This document shows, in pieces, positions 37,310 through 45,733 of a DNA stretch of 64,000 nt. Every line of letters begins with the position of its first letter. The stretch's first letter is position 1. The notes under the pieces were generated by a model. That model had not been told where the DNA came from. It saw only the letters and a program-made list of their open reading frames with translations, and did no database searches. This DNA is from Sphingobacterium sp. SYP-B4668 (GTDB taxonomy: Bacteria; Bacteroidota; Bacteroidia; Sphingobacteriales; Sphingobacteriaceae): positions 3,286,001 to 3,350,000 of the forward strand of contig NZ_CP115483.1 of the NCBI RefSeq assembly GCF_027627455.1. The letters run 5' to 3'. The translations under genes were made by a program, and so were the position numbers.

Positions 37310-40300
37310 TTAATAAGTAAAACGAATACCTACCGTGTAATTCTTCAAAGGTGGCAAAGCCCGGCCTTTTGTCTCTGGATCAAAACCATCGTACTTCGTA
37401 AACGTCAGCAAGTTGTGTCCCTGGGCGTACAAACTTATACGCTGGGTCTTGAGTGCCGAGAGCAAAGAGGTAAAGTCGTAACTCACCATCACGTTCTTCA
37501 ACCGAATATAAGAAGCATCTCCCCATAGCGCATCAGAGTGCCTGTAATAGGTATTGTAGCTCGAATAAGCTGGATCAGTAGAGTTTTGGGCGGCGCGAGG
37601 TATATCCGTAATATCGCCTGGTTGTCTCCATCGATCGCGCATAGACACATCAAAATTGGTCATACTGCCCAACGCTACGGGCGCCGAATAACCAAAATTC
37701 AACTGCTCACCTTCCTGCTTCACAAATTGCAGTAAAAAACTTACATTCAGATTTTTATAGGTAAAACTATTGTTCAATCCACCAAAAAACTTAGGCAGTC
37801 GGGTCCCCAACACATACATATCATCTAAGTCAGCACTCAATTCGCCATCCCCGTTTAGATCGGCAAATTGTGCTATGCCAGTTTGCGGATCTACACCCGT
37901 AAATTTGTAACCAAACACAATGTCCATCGGATATCCAATTGAGTATCGACCTTTATCGCTTCCTGATTCCAATCCCGGATAAGACACCAATTCACTTTTG
38001 GAAACGGTCAGATTAGCTGAAGTACTCCACTCAAAGTCTTGGTTTTTCACATTTACGGAACTCAGTTCAAATTCCCAACCTCTATTTTCAACCACGCCTG
38101 GCAAATTAGCAGTATATCCTTCAAAACCAGTCTGTGGTGAAAGCAGATATAAAATCAATTGATTGTCCGATTTATTTAAATAACGATTAACATTTAAGGT
38201 CATCCTATTATCCAAGAAACCGAGCTCTACTCCGAATTCTAGTTTACGTGTCGTTTCCCAACTGTACAAAGGATTAGCTACACGGGTAGGGTATAATCCC
38301 GACACCCCTCCATATGCATAAGCGGGTGCACTCCAGGTATCCATAAAGCCGTAATTTCCAATCTGGTCGTTGCCCGTTACGCCCCAGCTACTGCGTAGTT
38401 TACCAAAGCTTAGGAAAGGTAATCCCTCTTTGACAAACGTCTCTTGTGAAAACACCCATGCACCACCTATAGAGCCAAAATTACCCACGCGGCGATCCGG
38501 TCCGAAACGCGACGAGCCGTCACGCCTAAAGGTACCGTTCAAAATGTATTTATTTTCCCAGTTATAAGTCGCACGAGCAAAGCCAGCCTGATATCTATAC
38601 TTAGAGTAGCGTAATCCATTCGAGCGAATATCCACTGCTGCATGAATATTGCTCAATTGGGTATCCGAACTAAAGCCCTCTCCTATGAAATAAGTACCAT
38701 CATTGACATTCTGTTGCCAAGTGGCTCCTGCCAAGAGCTCAAGGGTACCCTTGCTCAGTTGTAGACTATATCGAGCTTGAGGCTCGATGCTATAACTGCT
38801 ATTAGTACCATTGCCCAAGTAAGACATAGCCACTGAGCCCTGGTCCGGTTTGAAGCTAGTGCTCGGATACATCTGAATCTGATTTAAGGTAGCGTAATTA
38901 TATCCCAAAGTGGCCGAGAGGTGCAAATCTTGAATCGGGCTGTACCGTAATGTTGCACTGCTTAATAATGTCTTGTTGCGGGTTTCGTGTTTACGCTGCA
39001 GCAATCCATACGGATTTTGGGTATTTCCATACCAATAAAGCGTCCCGTCCGGATTATAAATGGGTTGATTCGGCGACAGGTTGTAATATTGGCTGAGGTC
39101 CGTCGCCAGGGCATTGTTAAGATCGCCCGTAAAATTGGCGGTGGCACTTGCCGAAAATTTACCATCTGCCGAATTATGATTGACACTCAGCATACCCGCT
39201 CCTTTTTTATAACCTTGATCGCCTGGTTGTACCGTATTTTCACTACGGATGGTTCCGCTCATCATGAAATTGGTCGACTCCGATCCGCCAGTAATCGAAA
39301 CATTGGCCTCCGTCAATTTGGAGCTTCCGCCAAATAGTTCCTTTTGCCAGTTTTGGTCGGTATTCGGATCCCACTCGCTCAAATCGGGAACATCTGCACC
39401 TATAACTACGTTTGAATTTTTAAAAGCTTCTCTTCGCAATTCCAGGTATTCTGCGGTACTTAGCATATCTACCATATTCGTGACTTTCCCTCCACCCGTG
39501 TATGCATTGAAATTAACGCGAGTATTTCCGGTCTTTCCTTTTTTAGTGGTAATCAAAATAACACCGTTCGCACCACGGGAGCCGTAGATAGCCGTAGCAT
39601 CCGCATCCTTCAGTACATCGATTCGCTCGATATCGCCCGGATTGATTCCCGCTATTGGACTTTGCTGTCCATTATCCCCGGAAAACATATTTAGTGATTC
39701 CGAAATGAACGGTACTCCATCCACGATATACAAGGGGGAATTATTAGCAGCAATCGAGTTCAGACCACGCAACCGAACGTTGAACGAAGAACCCGGCAAG
39801 CCATTGCTTGAACTGATATCCAAACCAGCGATACGACCTTGCAAAGCTTCTAATGGATTGTTAACGGGTGCACGAGATATCTCTTCACTCGTGATACTCG
39901 ATGTAGATCCCGTACTCACCCGCTTGCTACTGGTACCATAGGCAATCACAGTCACTACATCTAGGTTTCCAAAATCCTGCTCCAGCATAATCTCAGACAC
40001 ACTGGCCGTCAGTTGGATTTCCTTTGTTTTATACCCCACGTACGAAATTACCAATGTAGGCAGTCCACCCACCGCCACGGAAAATGCACCGCTTTGGTCT
40101 GTGGAAGTCACCCGATTAGTCCCCTTTATACGGATAGTTACACCAGCTAGAGGCTTTCCATTCTCATCTAGGATACGGACTTGACGCTCTTGTTGTACTG
40201 CAGTCTTCAATGTTTCAGGTTGTCCAACTTTTGTATTTGACTCGCCCTTACGTTTAATAATAACCGTCTTGCCCACTTGTTGGTACGCTAGCCCTGTATT

Positions 40301-40597
40301 CCCCAATAGGTCTTCGAGTATCTTGGCTACATTGGTGCTGCTCTTGCCCACCTCTGCTTGTTTGTAATTATTGATGTCATTACTTACATATGTAAATCGA
40401 ATTTCAGTCTGCTTTTGCAGCTGCTTCAAGGCCTCTTTCAAGGTAATCGTACCCGAAGGCAGTGAAGCCTTTATCTCTGCGAGATTCTGAGCCGATGACT
40501 CCGCTGCCACCACCGTAGCAAACCAAGTCAATAATAGGGCTAGTGAGGATATTTTCATTAATAATCTCCTATTGCACTCTTTTAGTTTTAAATGCAT
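37310..40597 (-). CDS. STN-containing SusC/RagA-type transporter, PUL3
   Basis: This 1095-residue protein has a signal peptide ending ESSAQ (about 36). An STN (secretin/TonB N-terminal) signalling domain spans roughly residues 50-115 (ITLKEALKQLQKQTEIRFTYV, ILEDLLGNTGLAYQ). A carboxypeptidase-regulatory-like domain (VRILDENGKPLAGVTIRIKGT) and plug (VRLRGLNSIAANNSPLYIVDGVPF, IDVLKDADATAIYGSRGANG) follow, then the barrel ending VGIRFTY. The STN domain is the part that contacts a FecR anti-sigma factor in the periplasm. A FecR gene lies 131 bp upstream on the same strand and an ECF sigma gene is divergent from it, so this is a complete signalling transporter system. The ligand is unknown. Confidence 0.95.
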   Translation of the reverse strand: MHLKLKECNRRLLMKISSLALLLTWFATVVAAESSAQNLAEIKASLPSGTITLKEALKQLQKQTEIRFTYVSNDINNYKQAEVGKSSTNVAKILEDLLGNTGLAYQQVGKTVIIKRKGESNTKVGQPETLKTAVQQERQVRILDENGKPLAGVTIRIKGTNRVTSTDQSGAFSVAVGGLPTLVISYVGYKTKEIQLTASVSEIMLEQDFGNLDVVTVIAYGTSSKRVSTGSTSSITSEEISRAPVNNPLEALQGRIAGLDISSSNGLPGSSFNVRLRGLNSIAANNSPLYIVDGVPFISESLNMFSGDNGQQSPIAGINPGDIERIDVLKDADATAIYGSRGANGVILITTKKGKTGNTRVNFNAYTGGGKVTNMVDMLSTAEYLELRREAFKNSNVVIGADVPDLSEWDPNTDQNWQKELFGGSSKLTEANVSITGGSESTNFMMSGTIRSENTVQPGDQGYKKGAGMLSVNHNSADGKFSASATANFTGDLNNALATDLSQYYNLSPNQPIYNPDGTLYWYGNTQNPYGLLQRKHETRNKTLLSSATLRYSPIQDLHLSATLGYNYATLNQIQMYPSTSFKPDQGSVAMSYLGNGTNSSYSIEPQARYSLQLSKGTLELLAGATWQQNVNDGTYFIGEGFSSDTQLSNIHAAVDIRSNGLRYSKYRYQAGFARATYNWENKYILNGTFRRDGSSRFGPDRRVGNFGSIGGAWVFSQETFVKEGLPFLSFGKLRSSWGVTGNDQIGNYGFMDTWSAPAYAYGGVSGLYPTRVANPLYSWETTRKLEFGVELGFLDNRMTLNVNRYLNKSDNQLILYLLSPQTGFEGYTANLPGVVENRGWEFELSSVNVKNQDFEWSTSANLTVSKSELVSYPGLESGSDKGRYSIGYPMDIVFGYKFTGVDPQTGIAQFADLNGDGELSADLDDMYVLGTRLPKFFGGLNNSFTYKNLNVSFLLQFVKQEGEQLNFGYSAPVALGSMTNFDVSMRDRWRQPGDITDIPRAAQNSTDPAYSSYNTYYRHSDALWGDASYIRLKNVMVSYDFTSLLSALKTQRISLYAQGHNLLTFTKYDGFDPETKGRALPPLKNYTVGIRFTY

Positions 40598-40645
40598 AAT
40601 TTTGATAATGATTTAGTATTCCGTAATCAGTTTATTAGATCGATA

Positions 40646-40675
40646 AGCCATCCTCGGGGTCCAGCCAGGATGGCT
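40646..40675. other. Hairpin between fecR-like gene and PUL3 SusC
   Basis: AGCCATCCT and AGGATGGCT form a perfect 9-bp stem with a 12-base loop. It sits in the 131-bp gap after the anti-sigma gene. There is no T-run, so it is more likely a partial attenuator or mRNA-stability element than a full terminator. Confidence 0.55.
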
Positions 40676-40728
40676 CTACTTATTTTCGTATTTCTTAGTA
40701 CATAGGCGTTGTTAGCGTTAGGGTTAGG

Positions 40729-41748
40729 TTAAAAAATCACATAATTATTATTACTCTTTTTAAAGTCGGTATCCGTCAATGTCGTCAATATCCCCAGCAC
40801 TGCTGTCGGTTCCATATTCTTTTCGACAGATAGTGTTATCATCTTCTTATCCAAATCTTTTCGTTGCAATTGGATTGAGATTCCAAAATGTCTTTCCAGG
40901 TCTGTCACTATCGTCGCAATCTCCTCATCTTCGTAATCCAAATAGCCCACCGTCCAACTACCCGCCACTTTACTCTGTAATGTCCTCTCTCTTATTGATT
41001 CTGTGACTAGACTTTCTAGGACAGGTACACGCAATTCCTCGCCTTTTGTCAAGGTGGCCAATCTTCTATCCTGCTTGGTCACCATCACCTTGCCTGTCTT
41101 GACCGTCACCAAAATATCCTTCATCTCAGGGTAGGCTTTCACATTAAACTTGGTACCTAGCACCTTGGTGCTCACATCGCCTGTATGCACAATAAAAGGC
41201 CAGTCTTCCGCTCGTTCGATTTCAAAATAGGCCTCCCCCACCAGCGTCACCTCCCGCGCTTGTCCTTTTTTGAATTCTTGTGGATATTCCAATCTAGAAG
41301 ACGAGTTGATCCATACTTTGCTCCCATCCGCCAACGTCAATACCTTATTTTCATCGCCTGCAACCTGTTTGATGACCAGTACCTGCTCTTTGGGCTCATA
41401 AGTTCGTCTCCGTTGTCCGTAGAAAAAACCAACCAACAACAACGCCGCAGCACTGGCTACCGCCGCATATAATCGCCATCTTCGCCCCTTTTCCTTGACA
41501 TTTGTTTCTACAGGTATGCCAGATTGACCAGTAGCCCAATCCTGGAGATCTAGCAATTGACCATCGCCATTGACATACGTCAAGGAGGGATCCTGCTGTT
41601 TCAAGTTATCATACAGTTCCTTAATCAGCTCTGCTATTTCCGTATCGTATTTGGCCGATTGGATGACAGCAAATAGCTCATCCAATTCTTCACGACTCGA
41701 TTTGTTGTAAAAATATTGCTTCAGTAAATAGTTAATTCGTGCTTTCAT
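40729..41748 (-). CDS. FecR-family anti-sigma factor, PUL3
   Basis: This 339-residue inner-membrane protein has a cytoplasmic N-terminal domain of about 90 residues (LLKQYFYNKSSREELDELF) that should bind the sigma factor. One TM helix follows (about 93-110, YAAVASAAALLLVGFFYG). The periplasmic FecR domain contains LADGSKVWINSSSRLEYP, VTLVGEAYFEIE and VSTKVLGTKFNVKAY. A DUF4974 C-terminal domain (about 265-339) resembles an STN partner fold and ends NYVIF. It transmits the ligand signal from the STN-SusC to the ECF sigma factor. It is divergent from that sigma gene (41979) across 230 bp. Confidence 0.94.
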   Translation of the reverse strand: MKARINYLLKQYFYNKSSREELDELFAVIQSAKYDTEIAELIKELYDNLKQQDPSLTYVNGDGQLLDLQDWATGQSGIPVETNVKEKGRRWRLYAAVASAAALLLVGFFYGQRRRTYEPKEQVLVIKQVAGDENKVLTLADGSKVWINSSSRLEYPQEFKKGQAREVTLVGEAYFEIERAEDWPFIVHTGDVSTKVLGTKFNVKAYPEMKDILVTVKTGKVMVTKQDRRLATLTKGEELRVPVLESLVTESIRERTLQSKVAGSWTVGYLDYEDEEIATIVTDLERHFGISIQLQRKDLDKKMITLSVEKNMEPTAVLGILTTLTDTDFKKSNNNYVIF

Positions 41749-41858
41749 ACATCAATCTATTATATAAAGACGTAGCTCACGCAGATGTGTCCTATTCCCT
41801 TTTAAAAAAAATATCGTTCTCTTTTCCAAGTAAAATATCTACTAGATGAGCGCACACG

Positions 41859-41890
41859 ATTGCAATTCATCAGTATTTTAGTTAAATTTG
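41859..41890 (+). promoter_or_regulatory. Promoter of PUL3 ECF sigma gene
   Basis: ATTG (41859-41862), a 20-bp spacer and TAAATTTG (41883-41890) match the Bacteroidota -33/-7 arrangement. The -7 box is 88 bp before the ATG at 41979. This looks like a housekeeping sigma promoter, which would suit constitutive supply of the ECF factor. Confidence 0.5.
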
Positions 41891-41978
41891 TAATACTCAA
41901 TACAATCCCTAACCCTGACGTGAAAGCGAGTTTACATGCAAATGTGTAGATTTTGCCAACCATATTTTTTATTAAGAG

Positions 41979-42533
41979 ATGAAGAGAAAAGATGTAGAAG
42001 GCAGACATTTCGATAAGCAATCAGAAGACGATTCGCTGCGCCTACTCTTTAACGACCTCTTCGTTTCCTACGAAAAATCCCTTTTCAAATTGGCTTTGAA
42101 CTTGTGTAAAGATCCGCAGGTAGCCCATGACATCGTGCATGATGTCTTTATGAAATTGTGGGAAATCCGGTTTCAGTTGCGCGAAATTAAATCCGTCGAA
42201 TCTTACCTCTTTATACTAACCCGTAATAAGGTCATGGATTACCTCCGAAAGGTATCCTCAGATGCCAAACTCAAACAAGCCATCTGGGATTCTATGCAAA
42301 ATATTGTCGTTCATCCTACCGCGATAGAGGACAAAGAATTCCGCGAACAACTCCAATTAGCTATCGAACAACTTCCTCCGCAGCGCAAAGCAATTTACCT
42401 AATGCGAGATGAAGGTCACAACTATGAAGAGATTGCAGCCGAGCTCAATATCTCACGCCATACCGTCAAAAATCAAATCAGCTCTGCTTTAAAGTCCATC
42501 CGCAAGCTCATTGAAAATTTTCATTTATTTTGA
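41979..42533 (+). CDS. ECF RNA polymerase sigma factor (Bacteroidota FecI-like), PUL3
   Basis: This 184-residue protein has sigma region 2 around residues 24-92 (LFKLALNLCKDPQVAHDIVHDVFMKLWE and YLFILTRNKVMDYLRK). Region 4 lies at about 125-178 (IEQLPPQRKAIYLMRDEGHNYEEIAAELNISRHTVKNQI). The layout is that of the Bacteroidota sigma-70 family expansion, about 180-200 residues. The gene is divergent from fecR rather than in tandem with it. The expected target is the promoter of the STN-SusC at 40597. Confidence 0.94.
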   Translation: MKRKDVEGRHFDKQSEDDSLRLLFNDLFVSYEKSLFKLALNLCKDPQVAHDIVHDVFMKLWEIRFQLREIKSVESYLFILTRNKVMDYLRKVSSDAKLKQAIWDSMQNIVVHPTAIEDKEFREQLQLAIEQLPPQRKAIYLMRDEGHNYEEIAAELNISRHTVKNQISSALKSIRKLIENFHLF

Positions 42534-42627
42534 ATTTGAAAATCGAAAAAATAGACGCATGAATATCGTTTTCATTTGTGTAGATTGGTTCCAAAATTAA
42601 ATCAGAATAAATCCTCCGCCACCAATC

Positions 42628-43626
42628 ATGAAAATCAAGCAAGACCGAAAAGCTATTCTAAAAAAATACACAAATGATATCCTTATTCCATTGGACTTTC
42701 ATGATCGACTAGCTCCTGCAGTGATGGGATTGTCCCAATTCTTATTTGACCTCGTAGAGATGGACACTAACGATAGGGAGACACAGCAACATCATATTAC
42801 CCAAAATGGCAATGCCATCGGTCCATTATGGGCTGCGCTATGCAGTCGGGAGGTACTTCGTACACAGCGCTTTCTAAAAGGGCTACACGAAGCTATTCAA
42901 ACCTTGCTAAATGGGAGGGAAATACCAGTACAAGTACTTTATGCAGGTACCGGACCTTTTGCTACATTGGCTATTCCCTTGATGACACAGTATACGCCAT
43001 CACAACTGCAATTTACACTATTGGAGATCAACCCAATAAGTTTTGTAAAAATGCAAGAGTGTATATCCGAGCTAGGGCTCGAATCATATATAGCGGCCTA
43101 TCACTGCTGTGATGCTAGCACGTGGGCAGTAGAGAATAAGCAGATAGACATTGTCGTGAGCGAGACAATGTATAATGGCCTATATCGAGAACCACAAGTC
43201 AGCATCATGCTCAACTTACTTTCGCAGCTTCCGCCTACTTGTATTGCCATCCCAAAGCTGATTCAGATAGATCTAGTCGCCCAAGAACATCATTCCCTCC
43301 CCTTACAATCCCTTTCATCACTCATGACACTCGACCGCAAATATATGGACGATATTATTAGGCACTCGGGGCAGGCTCGATGGCAATTTCCATCAGTACG
43401 CGTAAAGATACCCAACAATCCAAAAGTCAAACTTTTTCTTCAAACCAACATACAGATATATGGCAACCAAAAGCTTGGGTTAAATGATTCAAGCTTAAAT
43501 CTATTACGACAATTTAAAATACCTGCGACCTGTTTGGGACACAACATCAATATTCAATATCAAATCAGTGAAATTCCCCAATTTGTATTCTCGAATGACA
43601 TCCATTTAGAACCAACTATACAATAA
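42628..43626 (+). CDS. Class I SAM-dependent methyltransferase, PRMT-like
   Basis: In this 332-residue protein of likely cytoplasmic location, motif I is VQVLYAGTGPFATLAIPL (about 101-118), the acidic strand-2 end is LLEINP (131-136), and IDIVVSETMYNGL (about 168-180) resembles the SE-x-M loop of protein arginine methyltransferases. No membrane segment or signal peptide is seen. The substrate cannot be assigned; the closest recognisable pattern is the PRMT-like small-molecule or peptide methyltransferases. It starts 94 bp after the sigma gene on the same strand and probably has its own promoter. Confidence 0.72.
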   Translation: MKIKQDRKAILKKYTNDILIPLDFHDRLAPAVMGLSQFLFDLVEMDTNDRETQQHHITQNGNAIGPLWAALCSREVLRTQRFLKGLHEAIQTLLNGREIPVQVLYAGTGPFATLAIPLMTQYTPSQLQFTLLEINPISFVKMQECISELGLESYIAAYHCCDASTWAVENKQIDIVVSETMYNGLYREPQVSIMLNLLSQLPPTCIAIPKLIQIDLVAQEHHSLPLQSLSSLMTLDRKYMDDIIRHSGQARWQFPSVRVKIPNNPKVKLFLQTNIQIYGNQKLGLNDSSLNLLRQFKIPATCLGHNINIQYQISEIPQFVFSNDIHLEPTIQ

Positions 43627-43947
43627 TCTAGAGGACATCTAACCTACATTCTTATGAAGCACCAAGAGATATCGCCCGCCCCAAAACTAACTCCTTATCC
43701 ATTCTTTTTGGGAATGAATGGGGCTTCTATGATCAGGCACACCTCGCCAATGAGGTCAAGCACCACACTGGGCTTACACCTTCCCAATCTTGACTTTGTC
43801 GCATTCTTCCAAAAGATGTACAAATACAGAACCTATTTTTGTCAAAATCATTTTAAATAAACCTCGAGATATTAATAATTTGGGTATACATAACAAATAT
43901 TATCAACTCGAGCTCTAATTAACAACAGATAACAAAATAAAAATAGG
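43627..43947. other. Gap holding only the AraC remnant
   Basis: Between the methyltransferase and the DHFR-like gene, the only recognisable content is the AraC-type fragment at 43710-43796 and a possible frame-shifted continuation to about 43860. No terminator or clear promoter box was seen. Confidence 0.5.
43710..43796 (+). pseudogene. AraC-family C-terminal remnant
   Basis: In the frame ending with the TGA at about 43794-43796, the translation reads GFYDQAHLANEVKHHTGLTPSQ. This is an excellent match to the second HTH and signature end of AraC-family regulators (usual pattern GFYDQ-aromatic-xxxFK-xxTGxTP). No HTH-1 or effector domain precedes it, and the frame upstream is not protein-like. 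A one-base frame change would join it to NLDFVAFFQKMYKYRTYF, giving a plausible fuller C-terminus. I read it as the decayed end of a regulator gene. The alternative 68-codon frame at 43654-43860 mostly reads the wrong phase. Confidence 0.7.
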
Positions 43948-44493
43948 ATGAAAAAAGTAATTTTGAATTTAGCGGTGACTCTAGACGGATTCATCGAAGG
44001 TAGCAATGGCGAGGTGGATTGGTGTATAATGGATGAGGATATGGACTTCAATGCTTTTATCGAAAGTATAGATACCATGTTTTACGGAAGGGTGAGCTAT
44101 GATAGTTGGGGAAATTTTCAACCCGAGGGGGATACAAGTCCGACTGAGCTTGCTATGTGGCAAGCCATACACTCCAAAAATAAATATGTTTTCTCCAGTC
44201 AAAATAGACAAGATGAAAATGCAACATTCATCAATACAAACATTGCAGACACCATCGCCCAAATCAAACAGCAAGCAGGTAAGGACATCTGGCTATATGG
44301 CGGGGCCAACCTTATCAAGACATTTATTCAATTGGCCCTTATTGACGTGTACAAGATATCCGTACACCCTGTAGTCTTAGGCGAAGGTAAGCCACTATTT
44401 GAAGACATACAAAAACGGATTGGACTAAAACTAATGGGCACCAGAATTTTTAAATCTGGAGTTATAGAGCTCACCTACGAACCTGAAAATTAA
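43948..44493 (+). CDS. Dihydrofolate-reductase-like (RibD C-terminal) protein
   Basis: This 181-residue soluble protein shows the RibD_C/DHFR-like fold: KKVILNLAVTLDGFIEG at the N-terminus, IDTMFYGRVSYDSW, then DIWLYGGANLIKTFIQLALIDVYKISVHPVVLGEG in the C-terminal half. The GG and PVVLG-GEG motifs are NADPH- and ligand-binding elements of the family. Relatives such as YyaP/YwjB are reductases of unknown physiological substrate and are distinct from folate-essential FolA. It is a single-gene unit with an imperfect hairpin just downstream. Confidence 0.88.
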   Translation: MKKVILNLAVTLDGFIEGSNGEVDWCIMDEDMDFNAFIESIDTMFYGRVSYDSWGNFQPEGDTSPTELAMWQAIHSKNKYVFSSQNRQDENATFINTNIADTIAQIKQQAGKDIWLYGGANLIKTFIQLALIDVYKISVHPVVLGEGKPLFEDIQKRIGLKLMGTRIFKSGVIELTYEPEN

Positions 44494-44500
44494 AAATCTA

Positions 44501-44533
44501 GCACAGCCTTCCGATATCATTCGAAAGCTGTGC
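44501..44533. terminator. Imperfect hairpin after DHFR-like gene
   Basis: GCACAGCCTTCCGA and TCGAAAGCTGTGC form a stem of about 14 bp with one mismatch and a short loop, 8 bp past the stop. It is not followed by a T-run, so terminator strength is doubtful. Confidence 0.45.
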
Positions 44534-44856
44534 CGGTTAGTACACCAGATCTCTGCTGATATACCCTTTTTTGTAGATATCCTGAGAGCGACAGCATTTC
44601 GATAGGCATTTGCCTCGCTGGGTGAGATGTTTTCAGTAATCTTTCTCGAGATTACTAATATCCATTTATATAGTGCTCACAAACTGCAGATACTTTGAAA
44701 AGTAAAAATATCCACTTAAGTCACTAAACTAATTATTGTAAGAAATCAAAATCACCCTTCTATAGAGAATTTTAGACAAGCTTAACGCCATTTGGTTTGC
44801 TGATATTTGTTACATAGCTAGCCCCTGACATTAAATATTTTATTCACTTAATAAGT

Positions 44857-44940
44857 ATGAAAAACATCTCTTTTCAGAGTCTACGAGAAAGAAGTAAAAA
44901 GAAAGTAAAGAAAAGAAGACGAAAGCAATGTGATATTTGA
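44857..44940 (+). CDS. Possible 27-residue highly basic peptide
   Basis: The frame starts ATGAAAAAC and ends TGA. It encodes MKNISFQSLRERS followed by a run of Lys and Arg, ending QCDI. About half of its residues are Lys or Arg. It lies 150 bp upstream of an ECF sigma gene. It could be a real small nucleic-acid-binding peptide, a leader peptide, or chance in purine-rich DNA; there is no clear ribosome-binding site. Confidence 0.25.
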   Translation: MKNISFQSLRERSKKKVKKRRRKQCDI

Positions 44941-45089
44941 AAAGGTATTTGTATAGCCAATCATTTTCGATTATATTTGATTGACCATTGTATCAACTTG
45001 ACTCGAAACACAACTTATTCTTTTATTAAACTGGACTTAACTCCGATTTAATAACAAGACCTTACCTTTATAAAGACTAATTGCTTAGT

Positions 45090-45692
45090 ATGCCGGACAA
45101 TACCCTAATATATCAAACTAATATACATTTACGAAACGGAGATCATGACTCTTTTATGGACGTGTACAATCAGTATGCGAAGATGTTATATCATTTTTTA
45201 AAAAAATATATTCAAGATCCCCATACTGTCGATGACATGGTACACGATACATTTTTTAATCTGTGGCGATCTAGAGAACGTATTGAATTGACACGACCTA
45301 TTCAAAACTATCTATTCCGAATTGCGCGGAATGTAGTCTACGACGAACTAAAGAAGCAGATACGACAATCAGATGCGATGCTTACCTTAAAGTACGAAGG
45401 CGAGCTAAAGGCTACAGCGTATAGCGTTGATAACGCTATACTTGAAAATGAATACGATGCAATTTATGATTTAGCAATCAACAGACTTCCACCGCAACGC
45501 AAAAAAATATTCAGAATGCACCGAGAGGAAGGACTAAGTCATAAGGAAATTGCAGAATTTCTGGATATATCTCCCAACACAGTAAAAGAACATATGTCTT
45601 TAGCCATGAAATCCATCAAAGATTACATTGCTAAAGACCATGATATGATACTAAAACTTTGGATTGTCTACATCCTCATTGGCAGATCTTAG
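45090..45692 (+). CDS. ECF RNA polymerase sigma factor, probably for PUL4
   Basis: The protein has 200 residues from the ATG at 45090; a TTG at 45081 would add three residues. Region 2 contains FLKKYIQDPHTVDDMVHDTFFNLW and FRIARNVVYDELKKQ. Region 4 contains INRLPPQRKKIFRMHREEGLSHKEIAEFLDISPNTVKEHM. It is convergent with the PUL4 operon and separated by the whole operon from the only unpaired FecR gene (53028-54080). I infer that these two are partners because PUL4 SusC carries an STN domain and no other sigma gene is near. It is followed by a 41-bp gap to the convergent EEP gene. Confidence 0.92.
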   Translation: MPDNTLIYQTNIHLRNGDHDSFMDVYNQYAKMLYHFLKKYIQDPHTVDDMVHDTFFNLWRSRERIELTRPIQNYLFRIARNVVYDELKKQIRQSDAMLTLKYEGELKATAYSVDNAILENEYDAIYDLAINRLPPQRKKIFRMHREEGLSHKEIAEFLDISPNTVKEHMSLAMKSIKDYIAKDHDMILKLWIVYILIGRS

Positions 45693-45733
45693 CCTTCCTT
45701 GCTTTACCTCTCGATAACATATGCATAAGACGA

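Larger units (their letters stand above)
44494..45089. other. Gap of 0.6 kb with a small basic ORF
   Basis: Apart from the hairpin at 44501-44533 and the 27-codon frame at 44857-44940, nothing recognisable was found. No exact TAnnTTTG box precedes the sigma gene at 45090. Confidence 0.45.

Noticed and set aside
43654..43860. 68-codon frame between methyltransferase and DHFR-like genes
   Set aside because: Most of it reads out of phase over a clear AraC-type C-terminus in another frame, so the region is better described as a pseudogene remnant.
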